NCBI GenBank assembly: GCA_002989075.1 | Contig: PSQN01000013.1 | Coordinates: 654,379-718,378 of the forward strand | Direction of reading: 5' to 3' | From: Arthonia radiata | Taxonomy: Eukaryota > Ascomycota > Arthoniomycetes > Arthoniales > Arthoniaceae | DNA: 64,000 nt | Shown: positions 22,164 to 33,379 of the stretch, piece after piece | Numbering within the stretch: position 1 is the first letter of the stretch | How the letters are laid out: each line of letters opens with the position of its first letter | Program-made: the position numbers and the translations under genes | The notes under the pieces: generated by a model | What the model was told of the DNA's origin: nothing | The model's database searches: none | What the model saw: only the letters and a program-made list of their open reading frames with translations

Positions 22164-23304
22164 ATGACGGCAGCAGCTGTGCCTGCTCTAGAGCTTGGCA
22201 TTGTCGTAGACGATGTTCTCAGCGAAGAATACCTTGATCCCGATACCGAGGACACCTCATCACTGCTCACAAGGTACATTGAATCGAAGTCTGGGTCGAA
22301 ATGGGGGATTCAGTACACAACTGATCCTGGCGCTCTCGAGCCTGGCATCCACTTGTGCGCCGACTTGAAATGTGACGGTACTCGCGTTCGAAAGATACAC
22401 CTCTACAATCCGACGAAAGACAAGCGCGATGGCAAGGCTCCACGGGTCTATGATCGATTGCACTACGAAGAGAGAGGACAGTTCTATGCGCTGCCACTGA
22501 AGTTCAAGGATGTTCAGAAATGTAAGCGATCTGAACTAGAGTCTGTGGCTTTGCTCACTGTTTCTAGCGGAAGAACTACCCACCGACGAGCAAATGCCCC
22601 ATCTAGTGCGATACGCTCAGACTGGTATCATTGAGATTGTTCTTTGGCGAGCGAAGGCCGGCCCGCGTCGCATGAAGCCCAAGTATCGTAAGCCGTCAAT
22701 CGCTGACGAGATCATCCCCGAGAAAGCGTTGAAAGGCAGGGACATATCTCAAATCGTAGGGTGCGAAGACATCATACGCAAACTGGACGTGCGCAGGCTG
22801 ATTACTTCCATGTACTAGTTTCGGCACCGCAACCCCGGCCGTGTGCCGTATCGGGACTAAGCTGGAGCGCTTGGGCGACGAGCCACTCGCCACTTATAGA
22901 TTCAAATACGCTTCCAGAGGTAAGCAAATTCTCTTGGTGGAGCTCAGAACAGATAATGACATCTTCAAGAATGCCTAGAAGCTTTGATGATTATTCCTCA
23001 CTCCGAAGGCGCATCGCGTAACGAAGACGGCCGAGAAGACGATGTTTCTAGCGACGAAGACGAAGAGCCTGACGTCGATGCAATGACGGAAGAGCAGCTC
23101 CGGGAGCGTATGAAGGCCATGCTGGCTCGCGAGGCTGAACAGAAGCGCAAGATCAAGGAAGAAGAGATGAAGGCACCAAAGCGCGAGGCCGAAGATGATG
23201 AGCTCGCATTCACTGGCGTTCGTCCTGTCAAGAAAGCAAGGCTGGACTCAGGTCAATCCTTCAATTTGGCGGACGACCCAATCGATTTGACTAGCGATGA
23301 CTGA
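22164..23304 (+). CDS. DUF7918-like protein, first tandem copy
   Basis: Four exons: 22164-22521, 22568-22760, 22819-22919 and 22979-23304, with introns of 46, 58 and 59 bp in phases 1, 2 and 1. The product is 325 residues. The N-terminal domain (about 1-215) contains YIESKSGSKWGI, YEERGQFYALPLKF, IIEIVLWRAKAGPR and PEKALKGRDISQIVG, then DEPLATYRFKYASR. This layout is that of fungal proteins annotated as DUF7918, whose function is unknown. The C-terminal part is acidic then basic (DEDEEPDVD, ARLD) with a helix TEEQLRERMKAMLAREAEQK, and ends DDPIDLTSDD, which resembles a SUMO-interaction motif. A paralogue follows about 400 bp downstream. Naming of the domain is from memory of the family. Confidence 0.82.
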
Positions 23305-23703
23305 AAGACGAGATGTATGTAGGAGGCGAGTCGATTCTCAAGGGCGGACAGACGGCAGTGAATACGTCTCGGACAGATCGCAAGACGAGCTGGTGCGTTA
23401 GACATACTACGAGAGAGAGAGTCCATCTAGTGTAGACGATGATGAACATGATGTGGCTGCAGTTTGATCTTTTGTCCAACGTAAGCTCCTAGTCAGCTTT
23501 TCACCGACACGAAAAGATGAGAATGAAAAGACCGTTGGAGAAAGCACGCTAGCAAAGGCACGTGGCTTCGCGACTGCCAAGACCTTTTGACGCTAGTGCT
23601 TCATTGGCAACCGCGTCTGGGGAAAGCTCATTAAACTTTCTACTCCTGCGCACCTTCACCACTTCATTAACCAACAACTGAGCCTCACAGGGCAAGCTTC
23701 ACG
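23305..23703. other. spacer between paralogues
   Basis: About 400 bp between the two tandem DUF7918-like genes. No gene or repeat recognised. Confidence 0.5.
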
Positions 23704-24801
23704 ATGGTCAAGGTCGACTCTGCCGCCGGGTGGGAATTTGAGATAGCAGTCGACGGAACTCCTGCTGCGGAATACGACGACCCCGATGGAGAGGAAACAG
23801 CGTCATCTGCCTCTAAGTACATTGAGTCCAAATCAAACTCGAGGTGGTCGTTGAGAGCGATTGCCAAGTACCCGCAGTTCAGGACAAGTGAAAATCATTC
23901 CTGGCTTCTCGAGATTTGCTGTGATGGCCAAAAAGTGCGAAGATGTTACGCATACATTCCCTCTAAGGATATGTGGAACTTGCGCCGGAATCGAAAGATC
24001 ACGACCAACATCACCCAACTTTGCTACGAACATCACGGTCAAACGTATGCCCGTGCACTTAAGTTCGGCGAGATTGTGACGAGTATGTTATATCGCGACC
24101 TCAATGCCATCGATGTGTTAACGATGTGTAGCCGAAGACGCCTTGACTCAGAAGCATAAGGAGCTGATTCCTAAGATCGCTAAGTTTGGCACAATCGAAC
24201 TGAAGCTCTGGCGGTACACAGATGATGGCCCTGGGACGGAGCTGTCTACGTTCCCGCCGGACCCGAAGCCAACGATGATGGACTCCAGATTGCCCGAGAA
24301 AGCTCTCAAGGGTCGCTCCCTGTCTCACAGCTTTGGGTACGTCAGATATCCATTGCGAGCGATATGGACACTCACACACGGTACAGCTTAGACGAGCAGA
24401 GCGTGCCCCTTCAGTCGCAGACCGTGCATCGTGGTTCGCCGGTGTCCTCCCACCCCGAGGCGACTTTCATCTGGAAGTATCTATCCAAAGGTTGGCACCC
24501 CCTGTTTCTCCTCTCATTCGATTTGCTGACGGCTACAGACGCTCTGAAATCGATGATGATTATCCCACGCACACCCACTCCAGAGACTGAAGATGGCCTT
24601 GATCACTTGTCTGCTGAAGACCTTCGGGCCAAGCTTCGCTCGATGAACAGCCAGACACGCTCTCAGTCTGACGAGTCGAAGGTCGATCTCATTCGCAGGC
24701 TCAAGCGCGAAGCTTCTGTGGATGATGACGAGATTGCTGTTGTTTCAGCACCACGCAAGAAGCCTGCCAGAGTTGAGACGATTGATCTCACTGATCTATG
24801 A
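23704..24801 (+). CDS. DUF7918-like protein, second tandem copy
   Basis: Four exons: 23704-24082, 24132-24336, 24387-24490 and 24539-24801, with introns of 49, 50 and 48 bp in the same phases (1, 2, 1) as the upstream copy. The product is 316 residues. Shared landmarks include YIESKSNSRWSL, CYEHHGQTYARALKFGEI, IELKLWRY, LPEKALKGRSLSHSFG, ATFIWKYLSK, MMIIPRTPTPE, an SAEDLRAKLRSM helix and the C-terminal VETIDLTDL. The matching gene structure and order of motifs show that it arose by tandem duplication. The region between LPEKALKGR and the ATFIWKY segment differs most between the two. Function unknown; a nuclear, SUMO-linked role is only suggested by the tail. Confidence 0.82.
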
Positions 24802-25350
24802 TGGCCGGCACGATTTGCAGGCGTCTGACGGGAAGAATCCCGAACGTTGCAGGGATTCCCTAAGGACGGCGATCATAGAAAACTCACACATCTACATACC
24901 CTGAGCACATTTAGCGAGGCGCTGGTGGAGGGTTAGCACAGACTATGCAGCATATGCAGCATATCACGGGGGTTCACTATCAGACATGTGTGCACTAGTC
25001 GGGAACGAGAGCTCTCTGTTTATATCGAATGCACAAATAGAAGACTTGCCAGCGTATCATTTTGATAGCCCACGGCTTGAGCTCAGTACTGCTCACAAGG
25101 TAGGCTAGGAGAGCGCCAGGAGTACTCAGTAAGTGTGACACCGTGACACGGTAGCAAGCTGGGTGAGTTGTCCGATCATGACTCGCTGTATGCGGTAATT
25201 CCGCAGGCCAAATTTGGCAGCGAACTTTTTTTTCATATGCAGATCCTACACAGCATTTTCGACAGCACGGCGCTAGACTAAGTATACCCTTGATAATCTG
25301 TACCCTAATATTATCGACGGGTGTAGTTTGCTACTGCGCAAATTTTCAAA
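24802..25350. other. intergenic region upstream of SSZ1
   Basis: About 550 bp. It includes a short TATGCAGCATATGCAGCATA repeat near 24,945 and a T-run near 25,226. No gene recognised. Confidence 0.5.
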
Positions 25351-27138
25351 ATGAGTGAAGCAGAAAGCTCTGAAGGGCGCCTCACGATCGGCATTTCGTT
25401 TGGCAATTCGTACAGCTCGATTGCGTGTACGCAAGGTGGGGACGCGAAGGTCATAGCAAACGAAGAAGGCGATCGCCAAATTCCGTCGATACTTTCCTAT
25501 GTCGACGGCGAGGAGTTTCATGGAACCCAAGCCAAAGTGCAGCTCGTCCGAAACTCTGAGAACACGGTAGCTGGCTTTCGGGATTATCTAGGTAAAAAGT
25601 AGGTCCACGCATGTCCAGTATACGCTCATGATCTTGCCAGTTCTAATGCATATCTCAGATTCGACTCGATAGACCCCACACCTTCTGCCGCCTCCGCAAA
25701 GCCATTTGCGCACGACACCACGATCGCTTTCAAGGTCAAAGATACGCAAAGCGATGACCCAAGCACAGTCACCATAGCTGAGATCACCACCCGACATCTC
25801 CGCCGCCTCAAGACCTCCGCATCCGACTACATTGGCCGTGCTGTCACCTCCGCCGTCATCGCCGTGCCCACCGACTTTACAGAAGCCCAGAAGACCGCGC
25901 TCTCAGAAGCCGCGAAAGCCGCCGATCTTGAGGTGCTACAGCTGGTACCGGAGCCAGTTGTCGCCTTGCTCGCATCAGACCGCAAGACTGCATCATTCGA
26001 CAGGCCTACAGACAAGATCAGCGTGGTCGCAGACCTCGGTGCGACAAGATCAGATGTCGCAGTCATCAGCTCAAGAGGTGGCATGTACACGGTCCTCGCC
26101 ACATCACACGACTATTCGCTTGGCGGTCGCGCGCTCGACGATGTGCTCATTGAGTTCTTCAGCAAGGAGTTCATGAAGAAGAACAAGAATGGTGGCGACC
26201 CGAGACAGAACGCGCGTAGTCTGGCGAAGCTACGGTTGGAGGCGGAGTCCACGAAGAAGAGCCTGAGTATGGGAAGCAGTGCGAACTTTAATGTAGAGAG
26301 CTTGGTGGATGGTATTGACTTTAGCGCGACGGTCAACCGGTCGAGGTTTGACATGTTGTCAGGCAAGGTAATCGGACGGCTTACGCAACTGATATTGGAT
26401 GTGGTCAAAAAGGCGGACTTGGATGTGCTGGATGTGGACGAGGTTGTATTAGCGGGCGGAAGTGCACATACGCCGCGGATAGCGTCCAACATCGCAAACG
26501 CATTCCCGAAGTCGACGAGAATTGTTGCGCCAAGCACGTTACCAGAAGCTGTCAATCCGTCAGAGCTGACTGCGAGAGGCGCGGCGCTGCAAGCAGAGCT
26601 GATCGAGGGTTTCGACACCGAGGACGTGGAGCAAAGTACGCACCCGGCTGTGACCGTGACGCCGCATCTTGCGTCCACGGTTGGTATCGTGATAGTGAAT
26701 AAGGTAGGCAAGGAGGAGTTCAAGCCAGTGATCGCGGCCGAGACAGCGCTGCCCGTGCGGAGGACAATGACCTTTATCAACGCAGCAGATACGAGCAGCG
26801 GTGCTTTATTACGACTCTGTGAAGGTGTGCGAGAGATCAAAGTGACGAAGCCGGAACCCAAAGCGAAAGGGGAGAAGAAGACGGATGAAGACGACGATGA
26901 AGATGAAGATGATGAAGACGAAAATGAGGAAGAAGAGACGAGGTCAAAAGCCTGGAGTATAGGCAACATCCTCGGCGAGCTCGCCCTCAAGGACGTTCGG
27001 AAAGGCGTAAAAGTGACGGCTCAGATCACGATATCGGCAGACCTGAGCGTCAGTATGAGTGCGACCGAGGTGGGCAAAACAGGTGTCAGAGGGAGCATAG
27101 AAGGACAAACACCGGCTATGAACGGCTCTGCGCATTGA
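25351..27138 (+). CDS. SSZ1: Ssz1, Hsp70 of the ribosome-associated complex
   Basis: Two exons: 25351-25598 and 25659-27138, with a 60-bp GT-AG intron. The product is 575 residues. The ATPase-fold signature is degenerate at the N-terminus (IGISFGNSYSSIAC), as in Ssz1, followed by VIAVPTDFTEAQK, VADLGATRSDVAV and VVLAGGSAHTPRI. The C-terminal part is short, with an acidic run (EDDDEDEDDEDENEEEE) inside a small beta-type domain. Ssz1 pairs with the J protein Zuo1 on the ribosome to form RAC, which activates the Ssb Hsp70 for co-translational folding. The start AAAATGAGTG is the only ATG in a good context. Canonical Hsp70s are longer and carry a full substrate domain, so this is not an Ssa or Kar2. 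Confidence 0.93.
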
Positions 27139-27474
27139 TATCTAGACGCTGCTTAAAACCCTGGGATAGGCGCTGGATACATAGAATGCTGGCCTTCTTA
27201 TTGCATCGGAATGAGATATGAATCTACCCTCACCTCTCGATGCAGTGGCATCTACGCCGTACTTATTACCACGCTCGAACTTTTAATGATCAACATCCAC
27301 GAGATTTTGCTCGCTGTTACGCTTCGAAGAAGCAGAGCAGAGCTATTGCTGTGGAGCGTTGCATGAGTCGAGGTACGACGTCATTGCTCCTCAAACTGAT
27401 CAAACTCTGCACCACCACATTCTCATCTGGATATTTTCCCATTGTGGGAGATAATCGATCAGAAAGATACAAAC
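27139..27474. other. intergenic region
   Basis: About 335 bp between SSZ1 and the transporter gene; no feature recognised. Confidence 0.5.
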
Positions 27475-29640
27475 ATGGGTGTACCTTCGCAGCAAGCTTC
27501 CAATGCGATCATATACTGCACCTACGCAGCGTTCCTGTATACGCATCCTTGACCGCCCCAAGGTGAGCCATTGGCTGACAAGGACCAGGGTGACGGGCCT
27601 CGCCGTTGCTTGGAGGCTGCGCGGTCAAAGCAAAACTGAGTACCTTTCTGGCAATAGAACACAGCCTGGTCAGACTACATTCGACCTTCTATCTCGACAT
27701 CCACACGTGAATTTCGTGAACGACTAACCCATTCTCAGGCATACCCCTAGCGCTGAACTTCATCGCATCAGGTGAGCCGGATTGAAACGGAGAGCTAAGC
27801 GCCAGCCATGCGAGCATTTGAGAGCATCCGTCTGCAGATGGCGACGAGACGCGGGTGAGATTCGTCAAGGTAAACGAGGATTGTATCTGAGCTCCACCGC
27901 CGGGCGCAAGTGTCTTCAGATGGGACCAGCACTCCCAAAGGGAACAGCAATCCGTCTGAAGACCTTGCGTTCGCGCGCGGCTGCACTGCGGGCGCTACTG
28001 GACGACCTGGCTGGGATCACGAGCTGCGTTCGCACAATGCTCTGGTCTAGCAAGGTCGTTCTGGACGCTGAGAAGAACCGCAAGGACCCGATCAAGATAA
28101 TGCTTGCGTGGGGAATGTGCTGCCGCTGCTCCTCCCTCTCCTTTGCTGTTGGTATACAAGCTGACTTCAGGATGCACGATCACAGCGCTGGGTTCTGGTA
28201 TCCTGTTCACCTATCCCGAGATCTCAACTATTGCCGGCGTCCAAGGCTTGGTCATCTACGCCCTCGCTTCGGCGCTTCCGCTGCTCATATTCGCAGCGCT
28301 GGGTCCGATCATCCGACGAAAATGCCCTGAGGGCTTTGTTCTGACGGAGTGGACGCGTCAACGATATGGCACCGTCACTGCATTGTATCTCAGCTTCGTA
28401 ACGTCAGTCTACATTTCCACGTCGATATTCAATCAAGCAGCTAACCAACCACAGCCTCGTCACCCTCTTCCTCTACATGGTCAGCGAAATCTCCGCCCTC
28501 CAACAAATAATCAACGCTCTCACAGGCCTCAACGGTCTCCCCGCCGTCATCGTCGAATGCTTCGTCACAACCGTCTACACCGCCCTCGGCGGCTTCAAGG
28601 TGTCGTTCTTCACGGACAACATTCAAGGCACGATGGTACTCTTGCTGGTCATCATCGGTGTCTGCACCATCGGCTCGACTACCAAAATCGACCGCACCCT
28701 CATCCCCGAGTCTCAGTACCTTGAAGCCTCCCTCCTCGGCTGGCAGCTCCTGTACATCCTGCCTGTCGCGATCTTGACCAACGATTTCTTCCTCTCCAAT
28801 TTCTGGATCCGAACGTTTGCGTCTCGCAGTGATCGCGACCTCTGGATTGGCGTCTCCATCGCTACAGTCTGTGTACTGTTCATCCTCGTGCTCGTGGGCT
28901 CGACGGGTCTCCTCGCTGGCTGGAGCGGCGCCTTCCCCTTCGACAGCGAAGAAGGGTATCTCGCTTTCTTCCTGCTACTCGGCCAGCTTCCCGCATGGGT
29001 CGTCGGCATCGTCCTCGTGCTGGTCGTCTCGCTCTCCACGGCTGCATTCGACAGCCTACAAAACGCAATGATCAGCACCGGCTCCAACGATCTCTTCCGG
29101 AACAAGTTGAACCTGTGGGTCATCCGCGCAGCAGTCGTCGTTATCATCATACCGGTCGTGGTGGTCGCACTGAAAAGCCCCGACATCTTGCAGATCTATC
29201 TCATCTCCGACTTGGTATCCGCGAGCGTCATTCCGGTATTGATCATTGGCCTGTGGGATAAAGCGTACATCTGGCGCGGCTTTGAGGTCGTAGTCGGCGG
29301 CCTTGGGGGCATACTCACCGTATTCATCTACGGGACGATCTACTACGGCAGTGCAGAGGCAGGCGGACGGCTCATCCTACTTGAGGATGGTCTCTACGCG
29401 GAGGACTGGGGTGCCTTCGGCGCGTTCGTGGCGGCGCCGGTCGGTGGCATGTTGTGGGCTCTTGGTGCGCTGGCTTTGAGGTTGGCAGTGCTGGCGATTA
29501 AGGCGAGAGTCACAGGCACGAGATTTGATGCGCTGGATAAGCCTGTGAAGGTTGAGCGAGAGCCGGGGTATATCGGTGGTGAGCCGCAGTATGTGGATGG
29601 CTCTGTGGAGATCGTGAAGCCGAAGGGGTCGTTCTTTTGA
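27475..29640 (+). CDS. sodium:solute symporter family transporter
   Basis: Five exons: 27475-27536, 27589-27668, 27739-27771, 28186-28402 and 28455-29640, with introns of 52, 70, 414 and 52 bp. The product is 525 residues in one frame. The small exons encode family-typical sequence: NAIIYCTYAAF, SKTEYLSGNRTQ, GIPLALNFIAS and then LGSGILFTYPEI. Later segments such as VTLFLYMVSEISALQQI, TALGGFKVSFFTDNIQG and the many hydrophobic spans suggest 12-13 membrane helices. It belongs to the SSS family, which includes the fungal urea transporter Dur3; it is shorter than Dur3, so the substrate is unassigned. The third intron is several times longer than any other here; the flanking codons join without a gap. 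Confidence 0.88.
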
Positions 29641-29757
29641 GGTTATAATTCATGGGTAACTGTTTGGCTTGTACATACGTTGCGCATGATCGGCTTTTCC
29701 ATATGTCAATTCATCACATAAAGAACATACAAGATCGTCAACAGAGTATTTTTACAT

Positions 29758-31050
29758 CTACTCAACTCTCCCTAGAATTTCTTGCTCGTCGTCCCAACCC
29801 TCTAAAAAAACCCCACCACCCCTACACATGACCTCGACCTCCTTCTCCGCCGTCTTTCCCCCTTTATTACCTCCGCGCTTCTGCTTTCCATTCATCTTCG
29901 CACTCTCCGCTTTCGCCTTCTCACGCCGCAACCTCGAAGCCTTCCGCTCCATCCCCCGCGCCTTTCTCAATCTAGCTCGCTTCTTCGCCGCCATCCGCTC
30001 ACCCCACCATCCGCCAAACGTCGAAAGCTCAATTTCCTCGACTTCGCTCTCCATCACCTCTGCGTTATCCACCTCATCCAACGTCCAGTCTCTATCGTCG
30101 AACAGTGTCGTCCGCTCGAATACCGTTCCGTTCAGCGTGCGGAGCAGCCAGCGTGGCGGCTCGTCTGTTGTTGGCGGTGAGGGCGGGGTGGGAGGGTGAC
30201 GGGCGGATCGCGAAGGCCGGGGCGGGCGCGGTCCGCAGCAGAAAATGCAGGCGATGTGCGAGCAGGCCCAGGTGCAGTCGCCCCAGGAGTTCGTGGTCAT
30301 TATTGAGGATGTGTCGGTTTCCCTTTCCTCCGCATCGCCGTCGTCGCTGTGGGTGTCGTCACTCTCATCGCTACTCGGACCGCCTGTGCTACTGTAACCC
30401 CTCCTACCATACTCATCATCACTATCATACCACCAGTCGTCGTCGCTGTCGGAGCTCTCCCAGCTGTGGTCGCTCTCCGAGGTATTGCTGTCTCCATCGA
30501 CCTCTGCGTCACTACTTCCGTCCGAACCATCACTGCTAATCTCGTTCCCCTCCCCAGCCCGCTCAGACTCACCAATTTTTCGCAAGCCCCGGCGGTGCCC
30601 GCACAACTTACACCGTACGCACGCCGAGCACGCACCCCCCCGTATTTTCCCGAGGGCAGAGCAAACGCCACGCGCGCGCCGTCGCACGCGCGCGCCCACA
30701 TCCAGATTGCGCGGCCGGGACCAGCGTTACCGTCCCAATTGCGCCGCAGAGTGGAAGTGGAGAGGATGGTGTGCGCAAGTTGGGTGCGGTGGAAGGGTGC
30801 GGTTGGAGATTCAGTTGGTCTCGGAGGAGTGGTGGAGTTTGCTGCAGGTGGGGGGGGGGGGGGGGGGGGGGGGGGGGGTGGAGATGGAGGGAGCAGTGGT
30901 GTTGGAGGTGGACGGAACAGTGGGGAAGGTAGGGTGGGCATGGAGAAGTTTATCAGGGTAATGATATAGCGCCTGGACGAGGTAGGCGTGGCGGATCTCG
31001 GAGGGTGTGGCGGTGGGATGGAGGTTGAGGGTTGTGTAGGGGGTTGCCAT
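29758..31050 (-). CDS. degenerate J-domain protein with acidic and basic C-terminal part
   Basis: The start at 31050 reads MATPYTTLNLHPTATPSEIR, the beginning of a J domain like that of the two genes to the right. The catalytic HPD is YPD (ALYHYPDKLL), so Hsp70 stimulation is doubtful. Next comes a Pro/Thr/Ser-rich insert encoded over a run of 28 C (on this strand), after which helix IV (LAHTILSTSTLRRNWDG) appears in another frame. The remaining part, in the first frame again, has CSACVRCKLC, a Ser/Asp-rich acidic stretch (about 29 kb plus 1.0-1.8 kb), a CCGPRPPRPSR segment and a basic tail KQKRGGNKGGK before the stop at 29,758. Whether introns or a wrong run length explain the frame changes cannot be settled here; it could be a pseudogene. 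Confidence 0.5.
30851..30878. repeat. 28-bp G homopolymer
   Basis: An uninterrupted run of 28 G on the plus strand, inside the insert of the degenerate J-domain gene (proline codons on the minus strand). Its length is prone to slippage in vivo and to error in sequencing, and the reading frame of the gene changes across it. Confidence 0.9.
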
Positions 31051-31792
31051 TGCGGGTTAGGGAGGTGGGTGTGGGATGAGGCGTGGATCGGGGTCTGGTG
31101 GGTTCTGGTGGTGGAGACTGAGAAATTGGGTTTGGCGCTTGGTTGGGTTGTTGGGTTGAGGAGATGGTAGGAGGGAGGTCGTGGGCTGGTGGACGGTATT
31201 ATTGGAGGGTCTGGGTGGTTGTGGTTGTGGTGGTGCTCGGTGGTTGAGGTGGGAGGTGTAGTGGGCACTGTGTATGCACAGTGTTTGCTGACGCATCTGT
31301 GCCTGGCCTGAAGGGTGGTCGGACACGAGTCGCATGGAAGATCCTAAGCCTGGCTATTCGGTCTCTCTCTGGTCTTGTAATCGATGTGGGCAGTTGGTGA
31401 GGTTGTTCAATCTCCCGCATGGCTTTCAAACCGCTCCATGAGCTCTTCTGACTGTTCACTGCCATAATCCACCTTGGGCACGAATAAGCGTCTGTTTACT
31501 GGAAGCATCCACTGTGCGTTCTACCTTAGCAAGAGTGTATCCAACGCAGCCGTCTCATGCAAGCACTGTGCAGCCTTGACCGCGAGACACGATCGCACTC
31601 TACAAATACCATCGTTACATCAGCATCCAGCACAGTCACAAATCGTCCTCATTCTTCCTCATCCTCAACACCGGGCGAAGTAAGAACTTGTTCGTATCAG
31701 CATACCTCACAACTACGCGACTTCAGACTCTCAAGTTCCAACACGCCTCACAAGTATTGCACTTACCAAACGGCCAGTCTATCACAACCAAG
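31051..31792. other. divergent spacer with CACTGTG motifs
   Basis: About 740 bp between the degenerate J gene (-) and the 149-residue gene (+). It holds the inverted pair CACTGTG-TATG-CACAGTG (31,266-31,283), CACTGTGCGTT near 31,510 and CACTGTGCAGCC at 31,564-31,575. The plus strand at 30,990-31,250 is G-rich. Confidence 0.55.
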
Positions 31793-32242
31793 ATGCCGAT
31801 CCTCTGCACCATCTTAGACGTCCCGGTTGTCGCCACCAAGCCTGACGCCGCTGACTCCTTTCAAGACCTTGAAAACTGCAAGCAGATTAGTGAGACGGAA
31901 GCCGTCCCAGCTCCAGCGCAACCCGAGCAAACCCAACAGGCTGCAGACCAGCAGACGCTGAAAGAACTCTGGGACCGCGAAGTCGAGCGTGCCTGCTTCG
32001 CTGAAGCCGAATCAATGGCAGATGTCGACAATCCTGGCCTTGCCAGCAAAGGCAAAGGCATGGAGGGTGGTAAGCAGCAGACCAAGGAGTCCAAAGTACA
32101 GCGGAAGTCTTTCAAAATTGTCGACGAGCCTGAGACCGAAGCCCAGAAGGGCAAGGCCAAAAATGCGAAGCTGAAGACGAAGCAGAAGCGTCGTGGGAAT
32201 AGAGGTGGGAAGGATGAGACTAATGGGTATGTCTATTTCTGA
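31793..32242 (+). CDS. small basic hypothetical protein of the J-gene cluster
   Basis: One exon, 149 residues, starting MPILCTILDVPVVATK in a good context (ACCAAGATG). The frame runs upstream to 31,688 but without conserved sequence. The middle is acidic and alanine/glutamine-rich with ELWDREVERACFAEAESM. The tail is lysine-rich with KLKTKQKRRGNRGGK, which resembles the KQKRGGNKGGK tail of the degenerate J-domain gene on the opposite side of the spacer. No family recognised. It lies between J-domain genes and may be a former J protein that lost its domain, but that is only an inference. Confidence 0.5.
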   Translation: MPILCTILDVPVVATKPDAADSFQDLENCKQISETEAVPAPAQPEQTQQAADQQTLKELWDREVERACFAEAESMADVDNPGLASKGKGMEGGKQQTKESKVQRKSFKIVDEPETEAQKGKAKNAKLKTKQKRRGNRGGKDETNGYVYF

Positions 32243-32875
32243 GGGGCCTCTAAGCCTTGAGGAGGTAGGTGGTGGTGACGGTCTTGGCCAGTTGAGATGA
32301 TTGGATCGCAGATATTGATAGATATTATTGAACATGTTCGGAAGGTGGATTGTCTGGTGCTCGTCCTGCTCTTTTGCTTTTGAGTGTTGCTCGTGTCAAA
32401 GTTTCTTGAAGAGTTTGTTCGCCTGTCGTTAGCGCCTTGCACCATGGCAAATTTTGCTGTTGCTCCTGTCGGGAGGGTAAAGCCGCTGTGTTGGCGTGCG
32501 AGCACTGTGCAGCCTGGATCTCAGTTGGGGCCTCCGTTGCCTCGCAGCTGTCTGCGGTGCGCGTATGCAAGCATGCATTGTGCGATTTCTGTTCGGTTGC
32601 GATATACTGACCTCTATCCTGTATGCTTTCAATACCGTGCGCACTGTGTACCTAGAATTCTTCTTATGTGCATGCTGCCAGCTATGCGCTATATTACTCA
32701 CCTGGCTGGCACCACAGTCTCCACCTCACAAACCCATCAATCCCCATCAATCCTCATACTTCACTCACCACACATATTCGACTCTGCAAAACTAGTGTTA
32801 GGCATTGACCAAAGCTTCAAAAGCAAACACCACACACAGAACATCACACCAAACATCACACAAACAACCACAAAG
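32243..32875. other. spacer in the J-gene cluster
   Basis: About 630 bp with CACTGTGCAGCC at 32,503-32,514 and CACTGTGTACCT at 32,642-32,653. The last 100 bp before the next start are rich in CACA and AACA, as often in fungal 5' leaders. No gene recognised. Confidence 0.5.
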
Positions 32876-33379
32876 ATGACAACTCCCTACAGCGTTCTCT
32901 CCGTTCCCCCAAACGCCTCAGCCAGTGCAATCCGCTCCGTTTATCGACGCCTGGCTCTCACTGCCCACCCTGACAAGAACCCTAATGATCCCCAGGCCCC
33001 CTCGAGGTTCCGCCTCATCAACGCCGCATACACCATCCTGCAGAGCGAGTGTCTCCGCAATTCATGGGATCGCGCCACCGGACCCGCGCACAAGCAGTTC
33101 CAGCGCGCCTGCGAAATGGAAGGTGTCCCTTTCAGCGCTAACAAATCTCGCAATACGAGACGCGAGCCACCAAAGCGCGAGGAGGAGCAGAAACCCGAGG
33201 CAACACCAATGCGGAAGGAGGAGTCTAAACCTCAGGGTTATGGCAATCCGACCAGCCCATTCGAATGGACGGCTGGCGCGAGAAGCCAGTACGAGAATAA
33301 GGGGGCTTGGGTGTGGAGGGATGGAAGGCGTGTGTACCAGATGACTCTCCGGGCGGATAAAGGGAAACGACTGGGTTAG
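32876..33379 (+). CDS. small J-domain protein
   Basis: One exon, 167 residues. The start is the ATG at 32,876 (CACAAAGATGAC), because the J domain begins at once: MTTPYSVLSVPPNASASAIR, then RRLALTAHPDKNP with the intact HPD, and INAAYTIL...LRNSWDRA for helices III-IV (about 1-75). Then a conserved HKQFQRACEMEGVPFSANKS segment shared with the next gene, a charged region with PKREEEQKPE, and TSPFEWTAGARSQYENKGAW. J domains stimulate Hsp70 ATPase. There is no Gly/Phe or zinc region, so it is a class C (J-domain only) protein. It is most similar to the gene about 580 bp downstream. Confidence 0.85.
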   Translation: MTTPYSVLSVPPNASASAIRSVYRRLALTAHPDKNPNDPQAPSRFRLINAAYTILQSECLRNSWDRATGPAHKQFQRACEMEGVPFSANKSRNTRREPPKREEEQKPEATPMRKEESKPQGYGNPTSPFEWTAGARSQYENKGAWVWRDGRRVYQMTLRADKGKRLG

